Assembly: GCA_900318465.1 (NCBI GenBank)
Contig: ONKQ01000030.1
Coordinates: 1 to 33,386, forward strand
Length of the DNA stretch: 33,386 bases
Source: an uncultured Bacteroidales bacterium
GTDB taxonomy: Bacteria; Bacteroidota; Bacteroidia; Bacteroidales; F082
Direction: 5' to 3'
Shown here: positions 7,914 to 16,383 of the stretch, in pieces
Numbering within the stretch: position 1 is the stretch's first letter
Layout of the letters: the number at the start of each line of letters is the position of its first letter
Notes under the pieces: model-generated
Database searches by the model: none
The model's input: only the letters and a program-made list of their open reading frames with translations
Told to the model about the DNA's origin: nothing
Program-made: the position numbers and the translations under genes

Positions 7914-8056
7914 GGCGTGTTCAGTTAAGTATATGAAGGGTACAAAAATACAAAAAAAGGAATGTCAAGAAAATAGTGGGAAAAATGGTGGAAAAGTTGG
8001 CGAGAAAACAAAAAAGCGACACCCCATCCGTTTCGGGTGCCGCATTCTCTGTCCTT
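7914..8056. other. A-rich non-coding stretch
   Basis: This stretch holds A-rich runs and no convincing gene. Short ORFs on both strands are shadows with low-complexity translations. Confidence 0.5.
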
Positions 8057-8133
8057 GTCATTGCGAGGAGGAACGACGAAGCAATCCAGGGTTTAAGTAG
8101 GTTTTGGATTGCCACGCTTCGCTCACAATAACG
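8057..8133. repeat. CATTGCGAGGA-type palindromic repeat, copy 3
   Basis: The left arm (8057-8090) reads GTCATTGCGAGGAGGAACGA and on to GCAATCCAGG. The right arm (~8106-8133) is a diverged inverse (GGATTGCCACGCTTCGC...). It lies just downstream of the 736-aa gene's stop on the minus strand, so its transcript could fold into a long hairpin. Confidence 0.7.
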
Positions 8134-8148
8134 CTAAGCGTTCCATAG

Positions 8149-10359
8149 TTATCTCACAACCACCTTTTGGACTTTGACATCGTTGCCGTTGATGAGGCGC
8201 ATGACGTAAACGCCTGCGCTGAGGTCATTGGTGCCGATGATAGCACTGCCATTGATGCCCTCACTTTTGAGGATGCGGCCAGTGACGTCAATCACCTGTA
8301 ACGTGGCGTTGCCTTCGTTGTTGATGACGAAGCTGCCGTTGGTGTAGAAGGCGAAGTTGTCTTCCACGGCGTTGCCCGTGCAGAACACCAGCTTGAAGCG
8401 CGAGGCATAGTCGGTCGTGCGGGCTTCAAAGCTGTAGCTTGGGGTTTGGAGCAGGTCGATGTCGGTGCCGGTCATGTTGTCGATGAGGTGCAGGTAGTTG
8501 AAGCTCACTTCCTCGGAGGCGAAACTCAGGGTGTAGGTGCCATTCTTCTCAGCCTTGAAGCTGACAGGAACTTCGCCCATCTCGGCGGCTCTGACCACGG
8601 CACAGTCCGTGCCGTCCATTGGGATGTAGAGCTTGCTGAGGTTGTCGCGGAAGCAGAATTTGCCGAGATTTTGGCCTTCGCCAAAGCGGATGCGGGCCAT
8701 GTCGAGCTTGGCGCGGCCTTGGGTCAAGGTCAAGTTGAGTAGGCTGCTCCTGCTGCCTTTGTCAAAGGGGTTCTCTGTCAAGAATTTCAGGTAGCCCGAG
8801 GCTCCATACTGCACGAAAGCACCTTCGCAGGGCGAAAGGGTGACCGTCGACGAAGAGGCCAATTCAATGTTGTTGCCCGCTTCGTTCATCACATAGAAAT
8901 CGGCTTCATAGGGATTGCCATTGAGGTCGGTGTAGCAGAGATAGCCGTTGCACACGAAAGGGTTGCCTACAAGTGTCCAGCCGATAAACGGGGCAGTCGA
9001 GTGCGAGTCGAAAGGCATGGGCAACGTGAGCTGTTGGTTCCTGCTGGCCCAGACAGGGCCTGTAAAAACCAGGGTTTGGTTTGAACTGTTGGCATAGAGG
9101 TAGCCGTTGCCCGAACTCATGTTGAAGGCTGTCGTGTGGTAATTGCGCCACTCAGCGTCTTTGTATGAAGCATTGAACCTGTAAAAGTCATAGCTGCCAT
9201 TCAGCAGGTTGCTCACGTGGGGGTAACCAGGATAGTTGCCGATATAGGTGGTGTTTTTGAGCGGGCTGGAGATGAAATAGTAATGGTCGTTATATCCAGT
9301 GTAGGCCACGATTTCTTTTTCCACGGCAGCTTGCAGGCTTTCGGTGTTTTGGTATAGTTGTCCACCGTCCTTGATGGTGATGGAGCCTCCTTCGATGGTG
9401 GTGTTGCCTGCCTCGGCGATGACACCAGCCGGAATAATGGCATCGGCAAGGATGAAGACATCGTTGTCGGCGGTGGGGATTCCTGCGGGCAGCCAGTTGT
9501 TCTCATCGTTCCAGTTGCCATCGTTGACGAAGAGCATTTTACCTTCACTCAAGGTAGTGAAGTTGGCGATAGTGGTCCATTCGGAAGTGAGGTCTCCGCA
9601 CACGCCTTGTATTTGGTATTCGTAGGTGGTGTTGGCTTCGAGGTTGCTGATTTCTGCGAAGGTCTCCGTGGTAGTCACGGTTATCCAGTCGGTGGGTTGC
9701 AGTTCGCCCGTGTCGATGCCGAAATCATCGATCAAGAGGAAGTCCTTGTTGTAGTCAACATGGTGGAGGGCGAGGTAGCCTTGCTGACCGTTAAATGCGC
9801 TCAGGTCGACGGTGACTTCCGTCCAACTGTCGGTGGCGTCTCCGGGTGTATACAACAGTTCGAAGTCTTCAATGGCATTGCCTGTGGTGGAGACGCATAC
9901 GTAATAGGTCTCGTGCCAGGTGCCGTCATCGATCACCCAAAAATGAAGTGTGCCTTCGAGGGCAAGCTGCGGGGTGATGAGCCAGTTGTCGGCGTTCAGG
10001 GCACCCGGGTTCCAGCTCCTCGTCATGGCTGTGTAGTTGCCGCTATGGGCAGCCCAAGCGTTTCCGGAGAAGTTGGAAGGGTCGTAGGCGTGCCATCCTG
10101 CGCCTTCGCCTTCGGTGTAGACGGTCCAGTTGTCGAGACCATCCTCGAAGCCATCAAAGAAGCTGTATTGGGTCTGGGCGGTGATGCGGTATCTGAGGTT
10201 ATAGCTCTCGCATTCGCCCGACCAGTTCAGCCTTGCCATGTTGGATGCGGCAATCACTTGGATGTCGGTGGGTTGGGGGCAGTCGCGCGACTCAGCTCTC
10301 GCCATGCTGAAGCAAGCCACAAAGAGCAAAGTAAGGAAACATAAAGATATCTTATTCAT
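8149..10359 (-). CDS. T9SS-secreted adhesin-like protein with FnIII split by a cleaved-adhesin domain
   Basis: A 736-aa paralogue of the 2044- and 1733-aa proteins. I start it at ATG 10359 (MNKISLCFLTLLFVA, a good signal peptide ending near MARAE). The longer frame begins at a GTG seven codons earlier and adds an unlikely extension. The FnIII domain starts at CPQPTDIQV (~27), is interrupted after YNLRYRI by a MAM/cleaved-adhesin-like module (~70-220; FFDGFEDG, DNWLITPQL, LLIDDFGID), and resumes to ~270. The shared C-terminal half (~272-665) contains DGGQLYQN, NGYLYAN, GWTLVGNPF, ARIRFGEG and YLHLIDNMTG. The last ~70 residues form a T9SS-type tail with VIDVTGRIL and GVYVMRL. A TATTTTTG box lies at 10404-10411. 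Predicted to be secreted and surface-anchored. Confidence 0.88.
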   Translation of the reverse strand: MNKISLCFLTLLFVACFSMARAESRDCPQPTDIQVIAASNMARLNWSGECESYNLRYRITAQTQYSFFDGFEDGLDNWTVYTEGEGAGWHAYDPSNFSGNAWAAHSGNYTAMTRSWNPGALNADNWLITPQLALEGTLHFWVIDDGTWHETYYVCVSTTGNAIEDFELLYTPGDATDSWTEVTVDLSAFNGQQGYLALHHVDYNKDFLLIDDFGIDTGELQPTDWITVTTTETFAEISNLEANTTYEYQIQGVCGDLTSEWTTIANFTTLSEGKMLFVNDGNWNDENNWLPAGIPTADNDVFILADAIIPAGVIAEAGNTTIEGGSITIKDGGQLYQNTESLQAAVEKEIVAYTGYNDHYYFISSPLKNTTYIGNYPGYPHVSNLLNGSYDFYRFNASYKDAEWRNYHTTAFNMSSGNGYLYANSSNQTLVFTGPVWASRNQQLTLPMPFDSHSTAPFIGWTLVGNPFVCNGYLCYTDLNGNPYEADFYVMNEAGNNIELASSSTVTLSPCEGAFVQYGASGYLKFLTENPFDKGSRSSLLNLTLTQGRAKLDMARIRFGEGQNLGKFCFRDNLSKLYIPMDGTDCAVVRAAEMGEVPVSFKAEKNGTYTLSFASEEVSFNYLHLIDNMTGTDIDLLQTPSYSFEARTTDYASRFKLVFCTGNAVEDNFAFYTNGSFVINNEGNATLQVIDVTGRILKSEGINGSAIIGTNDLSAGVYVMRLINGNDVKVQKVVVR

Positions 10360-10403
10360 AATGATGGATTTAAATTGCACAGAAACTGTTGTTTTAGAGG
10401 CTG

Positions 10404-10411
10404 CAAAAATA
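10404..10411 (-). promoter_or_regulatory. -7 box TATTTTTG of the 736-aa gene
   Basis: The minus strand reads TATTTTTG, matching TAnnTTTG, about 45 bases before the ATG at 10359. Confidence 0.5.
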
Positions 10412-10449
10412 AGAAAAATATATGTTGCCTTGTAAAATTGTTTTAAATG

Positions 10450-10482
10450 AAAAAAAGACTGGCAGCTTGCGCCACCAGTCTT
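10450..10482 (-). terminator. Intrinsic terminator of the 89-aa CTERM-like gene
   Basis: On the minus strand AAGACTGGTGGC pairs with GCTGCCAGTCTT (12 bp, two G-T pairs) around a GCAA tetraloop, followed directly by a T-run. It lies about 35 bases after the stop of the 89-aa gene and before the promoter of the 736-aa gene, so the two are separate transcription units. Confidence 0.8.
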
Positions 10483-10516
10483 CTTGAAAAAAAAGTGAAA
10501 AAGGAAACATTCAGTA

Positions 10517-10786
10517 TTAATCCTCGTGTTTGCGTTTGCCTACGAGGTAGGCTGCGCCGAGGGTTGTCAGCAGGGCGATGCCGCTGCCGAGGGGAGCGGC
10601 AGGCTGGTTGTTGTCATGGCCGTGGCCGGGCAGCATGGGGTTGCCGTCGCGATTCTGGCCATAGATGGTACCGCCGTTGTTTTCAATTGCTTCACCGCGT
10701 TGGAACAAGCCGCCACCATTGTTGTCGGCGAAAGAGGCCATGCCCACGCCGAGGATGATTGCGATTGTCAGTGCTAATTTCTTCAT
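10517..10786 (-). CDS. Small secreted protein with CTERM-like C-terminal sorting signal
   Basis: An 89-aa protein. Residues 1-20 form a signal peptide (MKKLALTIAIILGVGMASFA). The mature region is short and rich in Gly and Asn (NNGGG, GHGHDNNQPA). The C-terminus has the three-part pattern of a sorting signal: a PLGSG motif (~66-70), one hydrophobic helix (IALLTTLGAAYLV), then a basic KRKHED end. This resembles exosortase-type CTERM tails (PEP-CTERM, and the PID-CTERM form in Bacteroidota) and other short P-L-G-S/G-G membrane tails, but I cannot confirm the family. It could instead be a simple single-pass membrane protein. It has its own terminator. No exosortase gene is in the window. Confidence 0.75.
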   Translation of the reverse strand: MKKLALTIAIILGVGMASFADNNGGGLFQRGEAIENNGGTIYGQNRDGNPMLPGHGHDNNQPAAPLGSGIALLTTLGAAYLVGKRKHED

Positions 10787-10830
10787 CGTTGTATTGTGTT
10801 TAGTTGCTTAATCGGTTGAATTATTTTTTC

Positions 10831-10954
10831 CACAAAACCTACAAAACCTGCTTTTTGTCAGGTCGGCTTGCCAACCGGCTCGCCGACGGGAAGCCGCTGG
10901 TTAGCGGGCTTCCCATCGATTTGCTTTGGTTTTGTATGTTTTGATAGTTTTGTG
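10831..10954. repeat. Two-hairpin repeat element with terminal inverted repeats, copy 1
   Basis: The ends are inverted repeats of the type CACAAAACCTACAAAACC, and the right end reads ...GTTTTGATAGTTTTGTG. Inside are two hairpins. At 10863-10886, TCGGC-TT-GCC-AACC-GGC-TC-GCCGA. At 10888-10914, GGGAAGCC-GCT-GGTT-AGC-GGGCTTCCC. The loops AACC and GGTT are complementary. A second copy is at 23618-23752. It fills the gap between the 89-aa gene and the end of the 1733-aa gene. Confidence 0.8.
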
Positions 10955-10957
10955 ACA

Positions 10958-13900
10958 TTATTTTACCACAATCTTTTGGACTTTGACATCGTTGCCGTTG
11001 ATGAGGCGGAGCATGTAGACACCGGCGGCGGCGTTTACATTAATGCTGGCACTGCCGTTGATGCTCTCGCTCTTCACGATGCGGCCAGTGACGTCGATCA
11101 CTTGCAAGGTGGCTTCACCCTCGTTGTTGATGACGAAGTTGCCGTTGCTGTAGAAGGCGAAGTTGTCCTCCATAGCGTTGCCCGTGCAGAACACCAGCTT
11201 GAAGCGCGAGGCATAGTCGGTCGTGCTGGCCTCGAAGCTGTAGTTCGGGGTTTGGAGCAGGTCGACGTCGGCACCGGTCATGTTGTCGATGAGGTGCAGG
11301 TAGCTGAACGAGACTTCCGAGTTGGAGAAGCCCAGCGTGTAGGTGCCGTTGTATTCAGCCTTGAAGCTGACGGGCATTTCGCCCATCCCTTCCGAGTAAA
11401 CCACGGCATAGTCCTTGCCGTCCATCGGGATGTAGAGCTTGGTGCTGTTGTCGTTGAAGCTGAGTCTGCCGAGGTTGCGGCCTTCGCCGAAGCGGATACG
11501 GGCCATGTCGACCTTGGCGCGGCCTTGGGTCAGGTTCATGTTGAGGACGCCGCTTCTCTTGGCGGGAGCTGTTCTGCTAAACGTGACCGTCTGAACATCG
11601 GATTCAGCCTGCACGAAGATGCCCTGGCAAGGTGCAATCTCATTGTTGGTGGTAAGTGACAACGAATCGCCAACAATCTCGTAGAAGTCCACGGTTTGTC
11701 CTTGTTCAGTGAGGACGAAAGCATTGCAGACAAACGGGTTGCCCACAAGGTTCCAGCCGTTGAAGCGCACCCTGATGTCGTCGTCGTAAATCAGGCCGAC
11801 TTGGACGTTTTCATCGCTTCTGCGCACTTCACCAGTGAATCTCGGCATTACATCATTGATGTTGGCATAGAGGTAGCCCTCGGTGTTGACTAACGAATAG
11901 GAGCCGTGGATGAGTCCATGGTAGTTGACCCATTCAAGATACTCATTCTCGTCGTTGTGGTTGCTTTGGTCGAACTTGTAGAGGTCGAAAACGTTGTTGG
12001 TCATGTTTTCTACTGCCATGGGACTAATGGGGTCTCTCAGGGGCGAGGCAATCAGGTAATAATTATTTTTTAGTCCGTCGCCATAGCCAATGATGTCCAT
12101 TACCACAGTGGCAACGACGCTATCTTGGTCATGTACCAGTTGTCCACCAGGCTCGATGGTCAATGAACCATTCTCTTCGAAAGTGATGTTGCTTGGACGG
12201 GCAATACAACCAGCGGGGATGATGACCTCGGAATTAGCAGGAATGGTCACAGGTGTATTCTCTTCCGGCACGGTCCAATCGTCAGGATTATTCCAAATAA
12301 TGACATCCATGGTGGTGAAGAAGGCTCTTTCGCTCCATTCAGTAGTGCCATTAGTCATGTTGCCCTGCACCTGCCATTCGTACTCGGTTTCAGGAGTGAG
12401 GCCGGTGATTTCGAGTGTTCTGGCATTGACATTGGAGACGGTTTCTTCCCAAACATCGATAGCAGCAGCATTGTAAATCTTGAAGTTATCGATGAAGATG
12501 GATGCAGCTTGCGATGCAGCAGTGGCCTTGAAGGCAACGTACTTGACGCCGTCGGGAAGCACCTGGCTGTACTTGACGGTATATGCGCCATTCTGATAAG
12601 ATACAGTCGCTGCTATAGGATTGCTCCAGGTAAATGCAGTGGCGTCGTTGGTCGTGGTCGAGTAACCCACCTGGAAGGTGTTTGCTTCATTCAGGTAGAA
12701 GTGGTAGAACTCAAGGGTACTTCCACTGGGGTACGCGGGCAGTGCAGGAGAATAAATGAAATCTTCCGCTGTCGTTTCCCAACCCATTGCGAGGACAAAG
12801 TTGCTAGTCTCTGATAAATTATAAACCGGATCCTCTATGCCATAGATAGCCTTACTAAAGGTCCATCCTGCTCTATCCTCTTCTGTATTGAAAGGATTAA
12901 AATAATAGAGGGGATTCTCGCGATACCTCACGTTGTAGCTGTCCTGCACGCCATACCAATTAAGAGTGGCAGCAGTGGCCATCACATCAGCCTGCAGGTC
13001 GAAAGGAACGGCATCGACCGCATATGTGGTTAAGCTGGTGCCTACCCATGCGCTCTCGCCGTCCTCACCGCCACACACGACCTGCACTTGAACTTCGTAT
13101 GAGGTGTTGTCAGTGAGTTCAGTGAGGGTATACGGGTTGGTGACATCTTCGATGAGAGTCCAGGGGTTCACAGCTTCTGGTTCAGTGATGGTGATGTCGT
13201 CGACAGACAATAGGAACTGGTCGGTGCAGTTGAAGTGACGGATGGCCACATAACCTTGTCCGCTATAAGCGCTTAAGTCGGCAGAGTATTGGATAAATTC
13301 CGTAGTAGATGCAGTCCATTCATTCACCATTACGAAATCATCGGGATTGTTGTTGGAGTTTGTGGAAACAAAAACGCCGAAATGCTCAGCTACATAACTC
13401 ATATTAGAACCATGCGCATAGAACGAAATCGTACCTCCCAAGTTAATCATTGGCGAAACAAGGTAGTTGTCGGGATTGAGTGCTTCGCCACTGGTTTCAC
13501 TAGAGTTTCTATAGGAGCCTGAAATAATCAAATCGTTGGATGAATTATGACCAAGTCCTGAAGCGTTTCCACTATATATATAAACTTCAGCTTGTGAGCC
13601 TAACACCCAATTGTATCCGTCCTCGTCGGCATCGATGGTTGTCCAGTCGCCCATGCCGCTCTCGAAGCCTTGCAAGAAGATGCTTCTGTAGCGCAGGTTG
13701 TAGCCTGTGGCATCATCGTTACCCGTCCAGGCAATATTAGCCGAGTTGGCGGTGATGTTGCTCGTGGTCAGATTGGTGGGTGTGGGGCAAGCAATGTCGG
13801 TGGTGAAGCTGATGGGGCCAACCTCGGTGCTGGGGCCTTCGCTGCCGCAGTCGCCTTGCAGCCAGGCCTCGTATTCCGTCTCGGCAAGCAGGCCTTGCAG

Positions 13901-16159
13901 GGTAACAGTTTCCTCAGTGATGTTGCTGGCATACTGCATCTCGCCGGCAGGCACTGCAATGCCGATGGCCACATTGTCGAAGTGGAAATTGTTGTCATAA
14001 TTAGTGACTTCGGCGTGTCCGAAGAAAGCGATGTAAGCGGTTTGGCCGGCGTATGCGCTCAGGTCGATGTTGCCAGAGTTTTCGCCAGATGTTGAAACTT
14101 GGTCAAGGACATACTCCGAACCGCTGTTGTTCCATTCGCGCAGGATGGTCCAGTGTTGCATGTCATCAGTCGAGATTAATACGGCGAACCTGTGCGTGGG
14201 GCTGTTGGGCGCCGGGGCAGCCTGTGTACCACTATAGGCTGTGTAAGCCATATCGAAACTGAGGGCGTATCCGTCCTGAATCTCCATGCTGGGGGTTATC
14301 AGCCAATAGTTTTTGACACTGCTGCTGTACATGTTCATATAGATGTGTGTGTCGAACACGCCATTGCTTGTGCCCCTGTTCCAGCTTGTATTGTCGATTA
14401 AAGTGGCGGTGCTGTCAGCGTTCAAAGCACCAGTTTTGTAGGACCAACCCTCAGGATTTGAGTTAAATCCTTCTTCAATGCCAACTATGTAAGCCGTAGT
14501 TCTGTATCTCACTTGGTATTCGTTGCTGGTGCCTTGCCAGTTGAGAGTGGCGGTGTGGCCCGTGAGACCGTTTTCTGCCACGGCGAAGCCAGTGGGGGCG
14601 GGGCAGGCAACATCGGTGGTGAAGCTCACATTGTCAGTCCAGTCGCTGTAACCATCGTCGCCGCAGTTGGCGCGCACCTTCACGGTGTAGGCCGTTTCAG
14701 GCGTCAGACCCGTGAGGGTATAGGTATTCTCCGCCACGTCAATGAGGTTTTCCTCATCGTCGTTCACGCAAATCTGCCAGGCATTGCCATCGCTGGTCCA
14801 ACTGATGTTGGCAGTGTGGGCAGTAACGTTGCTCACGGCAAGGTTGGTGGGCCGCATGCAAGCGGGTTCTTCGCCGGGTTCATAGTCGAAGGTGGTCTTG
14901 GGCAGGAAGTTCTGCTGGTTGATAGAGCTACCATAGCCGCCCATGGAAGCACCAGTGGCAGAAACGCCGTACCAGGAGCAGCTTGAATAAGTACCAGAAA
15001 CCGTTTGGAGGAAACCAATCATCAGGTTGCCGCCCATGTATTGATAAGGAGTATCAAACTCAACCACCATTTGCTTGCCGCTGATGCTGAGGCTACCAGC
15101 GTTCTTGACCTTTGTCATGGTGCCGTAGTCAGCGAGTGCAGACAAAGTGGTTTCGCTGGTTTCGGTCATGTAAACCTCAAATTGGGCAGCGCCCCAATTC
15201 TTGTCGGCTTCAGCATAGAAGGTCATCTTGTTGATCGTGCCCCAGGCCATGTCTGTCAAGTTTTCGGCAGGAATGATGAACTGGCTCTTGGTGATATTGT
15301 CAACATAGTAACCATAGATCGGCACATAACCATTGGTGGTGGTTCCGTCGTTCACGGTGATTTGGTAAGCGTTGGTGGGGGTGAAGGTCACCACGTTGCT
15401 CCAATCACTCTGTTCGCTGCCGCAGTTGGTGCGTACCTTAGCGGTGTAGGTCGTTTCGGGGGTAAGACCAGTGATCGTGTAAGGATTGGTAGTAGCAGGA
15501 ATGAGATTGGTCTCATCGCCATTGAGGCAAATCTGCCAAGCATCGGCATCTGAGGTCCAGCTCAATGTAGCCACGGTGCCATCACCAGGAGTGAGGGCAA
15601 CGTTCAAGCCGCTGGGCTTGGGGCAAGTAGCAGGAGGCAAAATGCTTACAGCATCGATACCAAGGCCATAACCATAGTTATCGGTGTGCTCGAAAGCGAT
15701 TTGGTAGGTGCTGCTCGGGTTGGGCAGGGCAATCCCTTCTTCAGTGGTCCATAACCCATAGGCATTGGTGTATTCCTGTAGCATAGTCCATGCCTCACTA
15801 GAAGAAGTGCGGTAGTAAACCCTTAATTCGTCAATGTCACCAGACCATGAACGCTGAATGTGCATAAAGCTCAATTCGGCTGAAGCAACCGTTGAAAGGT
15901 CGATTTCAGGGGTAATCAGTTTGGTGACATTGCCAGTTGTGCCATGCGTAATCTTGGCATTGTAGGAACCGTGGCCGGCACCAGTGCTAGTGGAGTAGTC
16001 TCCTACTCCAACTGACCAGCTACCAGGTCCATCTGTGGTCCAGCCCGCAGGCATCGTTCCACCTTCAAAATCTTCGCTGAAAAGCGAAGTCTGTGCATTG
16101 GCTGCCCACGGCACCAATAGGGCCAAGAGCAGCGTCAATAGTAATGACTTTTTGATCAT
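10958..16159 (-). CDS. Giant T9SS-secreted adhesin-like protein with three nested cleaved-adhesin modules
   Basis: A 1733-aa paralogue of the 2044- and 736-aa proteins. It has a signal peptide (MIKKSLLLTLLLALLVPWAANAQ is cleaved after about residue 22). Domains in order: choice-of-anchor-J/MAM-like (~24-175), FnIII (~177-260), NGYVPIYG-type module (~260-430), FnIII (~430-513), then three FnIII domains each split by a cleaved-adhesin-like module (~515-790, ~790-1047, ~1047-1285; inserts start near EEGFNSN, LQGFESG and FNPFNTEED). The C-terminal half (~1285-1665) is the one shared with the paralogues (DGGQLVHD, GYLYAN, GWNLVGNPF, ARIRFGEG, YLHLIDNMTG). The T9SS-type tail (~1665-1733) has VIDVTGRIV and GVYMLRL. 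Probably a secreted adhesin of the HagA/gingipain-module type; its target is unknown. Confidence 0.9.
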   Translation of the reverse strand: MIKKSLLLTLLLALLVPWAANAQTSLFSEDFEGGTMPAGWTTDGPGSWSVGVGDYSTSTGAGHGSYNAKITHGTTGNVTKLITPEIDLSTVASAELSFMHIQRSWSGDIDELRVYYRTSSSEAWTMLQEYTNAYGLWTTEEGIALPNPSSTYQIAFEHTDNYGYGLGIDAVSILPPATCPKPSGLNVALTPGDGTVATLSWTSDADAWQICLNGDETNLIPATTNPYTITGLTPETTYTAKVRTNCGSEQSDWSNVVTFTPTNAYQITVNDGTTTNGYVPIYGYYVDNITKSQFIIPAENLTDMAWGTINKMTFYAEADKNWGAAQFEVYMTETSETTLSALADYGTMTKVKNAGSLSISGKQMVVEFDTPYQYMGGNLMIGFLQTVSGTYSSCSWYGVSATGASMGGYGSSINQQNFLPKTTFDYEPGEEPACMRPTNLAVSNVTAHTANISWTSDGNAWQICVNDDEENLIDVAENTYTLTGLTPETAYTVKVRANCGDDGYSDWTDNVSFTTDVACPAPTGFAVAENGLTGHTATLNWQGTSNEYQVRYRTTAYIVGIEEGFNSNPEGWSYKTGALNADSTATLIDNTSWNRGTSNGVFDTHIYMNMYSSSVKNYWLITPSMEIQDGYALSFDMAYTAYSGTQAAPAPNSPTHRFAVLISTDDMQHWTILREWNNSGSEYVLDQVSTSGENSGNIDLSAYAGQTAYIAFFGHAEVTNYDNNFHFDNVAIGIAVPAGEMQYASNITEETVTLQGLLAETEYEAWLQGDCGSEGPSTEVGPISFTTDIACPTPTNLTTSNITANSANIAWTGNDDATGYNLRYRSIFLQGFESGMGDWTTIDADEDGYNWVLGSQAEVYIYSGNASGLGHNSSNDLIISGSYRNSSETSGEALNPDNYLVSPMINLGGTISFYAHGSNMSYVAEHFGVFVSTNSNNNPDDFVMVNEWTASTTEFIQYSADLSAYSGQGYVAIRHFNCTDQFLLSVDDITITEPEAVNPWTLIEDVTNPYTLTELTDNTSYEVQVQVVCGGEDGESAWVGTSLTTYAVDAVPFDLQADVMATAATLNWYGVQDSYNVRYRENPLYYFNPFNTEEDRAGWTFSKAIYGIEDPVYNLSETSNFVLAMGWETTAEDFIYSPALPAYPSGSTLEFYHFYLNEANTFQVGYSTTTNDATAFTWSNPIAATVSYQNGAYTVKYSQVLPDGVKYVAFKATAASQAASIFIDNFKIYNAAAIDVWEETVSNVNARTLEITGLTPETEYEWQVQGNMTNGTTEWSERAFFTTMDVIIWNNPDDWTVPEENTPVTIPANSEVIIPAGCIARPSNITFEENGSLTIEPGGQLVHDQDSVVATVVMDIIGYGDGLKNNYYLIASPLRDPISPMAVENMTNNVFDLYKFDQSNHNDENEYLEWVNYHGLIHGSYSLVNTEGYLYANINDVMPRFTGEVRRSDENVQVGLIYDDDIRVRFNGWNLVGNPFVCNAFVLTEQGQTVDFYEIVGDSLSLTTNNEIAPCQGIFVQAESDVQTVTFSRTAPAKRSGVLNMNLTQGRAKVDMARIRFGEGRNLGRLSFNDNSTKLYIPMDGKDYAVVYSEGMGEMPVSFKAEYNGTYTLGFSNSEVSFSYLHLIDNMTGADVDLLQTPNYSFEASTTDYASRFKLVFCTGNAMEDNFAFYSNGNFVINNEGEATLQVIDVTGRIVKSESINGSASINVNAAAGVYMLRLINGNDVKVQKIVVK

Positions 16160-16239
16160 AATGATTTGAATTTAGTGATTAATTGATTGATTTATAGATA
16201 TTTAATTTAAATTTATTACAATAATATAATGTATCGCGG

Positions 16240-16247
16240 CAAAATTA
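16240..16247 (-). promoter_or_regulatory. -7 box TAATTTTG of the 1733-aa gene
   Basis: The minus strand reads TAATTTTG, about 80 bases before the ATG, with an AT-rich leader as at the 2044-aa gene. Confidence 0.5.
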
Positions 16248-16319
16248 GGAAAAAATCCATGTATAAAACAAGAAAAATTATTATAAAAAATGTGTCTGAC
16301 GAGTGGTAAACAAACCATG

Positions 16320-16368
16320 AGACAAGAAAGAGGGCGACCATTGTTTTTAGTCACCCTCCTTGTTGTCT
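16320..16368 (-). terminator. Hairpin downstream of the 529-aa T9SS gene
   Basis: The inner stem GAGGGTGAC/GTCGCCCTC (9 bp, one G-T pair) and an outer AGACAA/TTGTCT stem enclose an A-rich loop. It begins 16 bases after the stop. The downstream T-tract is weak, so termination is likely but not certain. Confidence 0.6.
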
Positions 16369-16383
16369 TACATCACTAAGTTT

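Noticed and set aside
10360-10380. GTG start of the 736-aa gene (743-aa version)
   Set aside because: The extra seven residues precede a clean signal peptide at ATG 10359, so the ATG is preferred.
10831-10954. Integron attC site
   Set aside because: It has two hairpins with terminal inverted repeats but no integrase, cassette array or attC core sites, and the second copy is far away between ordinary genes.
10868-14986. Long plus-strand ORFs opposite the T9SS genes (for example 263 and 157 aa)
   Set aside because: They are shadows. Their translations are Val-, Gly- and His-rich without domain features, while the opposite strand encodes full T9SS proteins with signal peptides and sorting tails.
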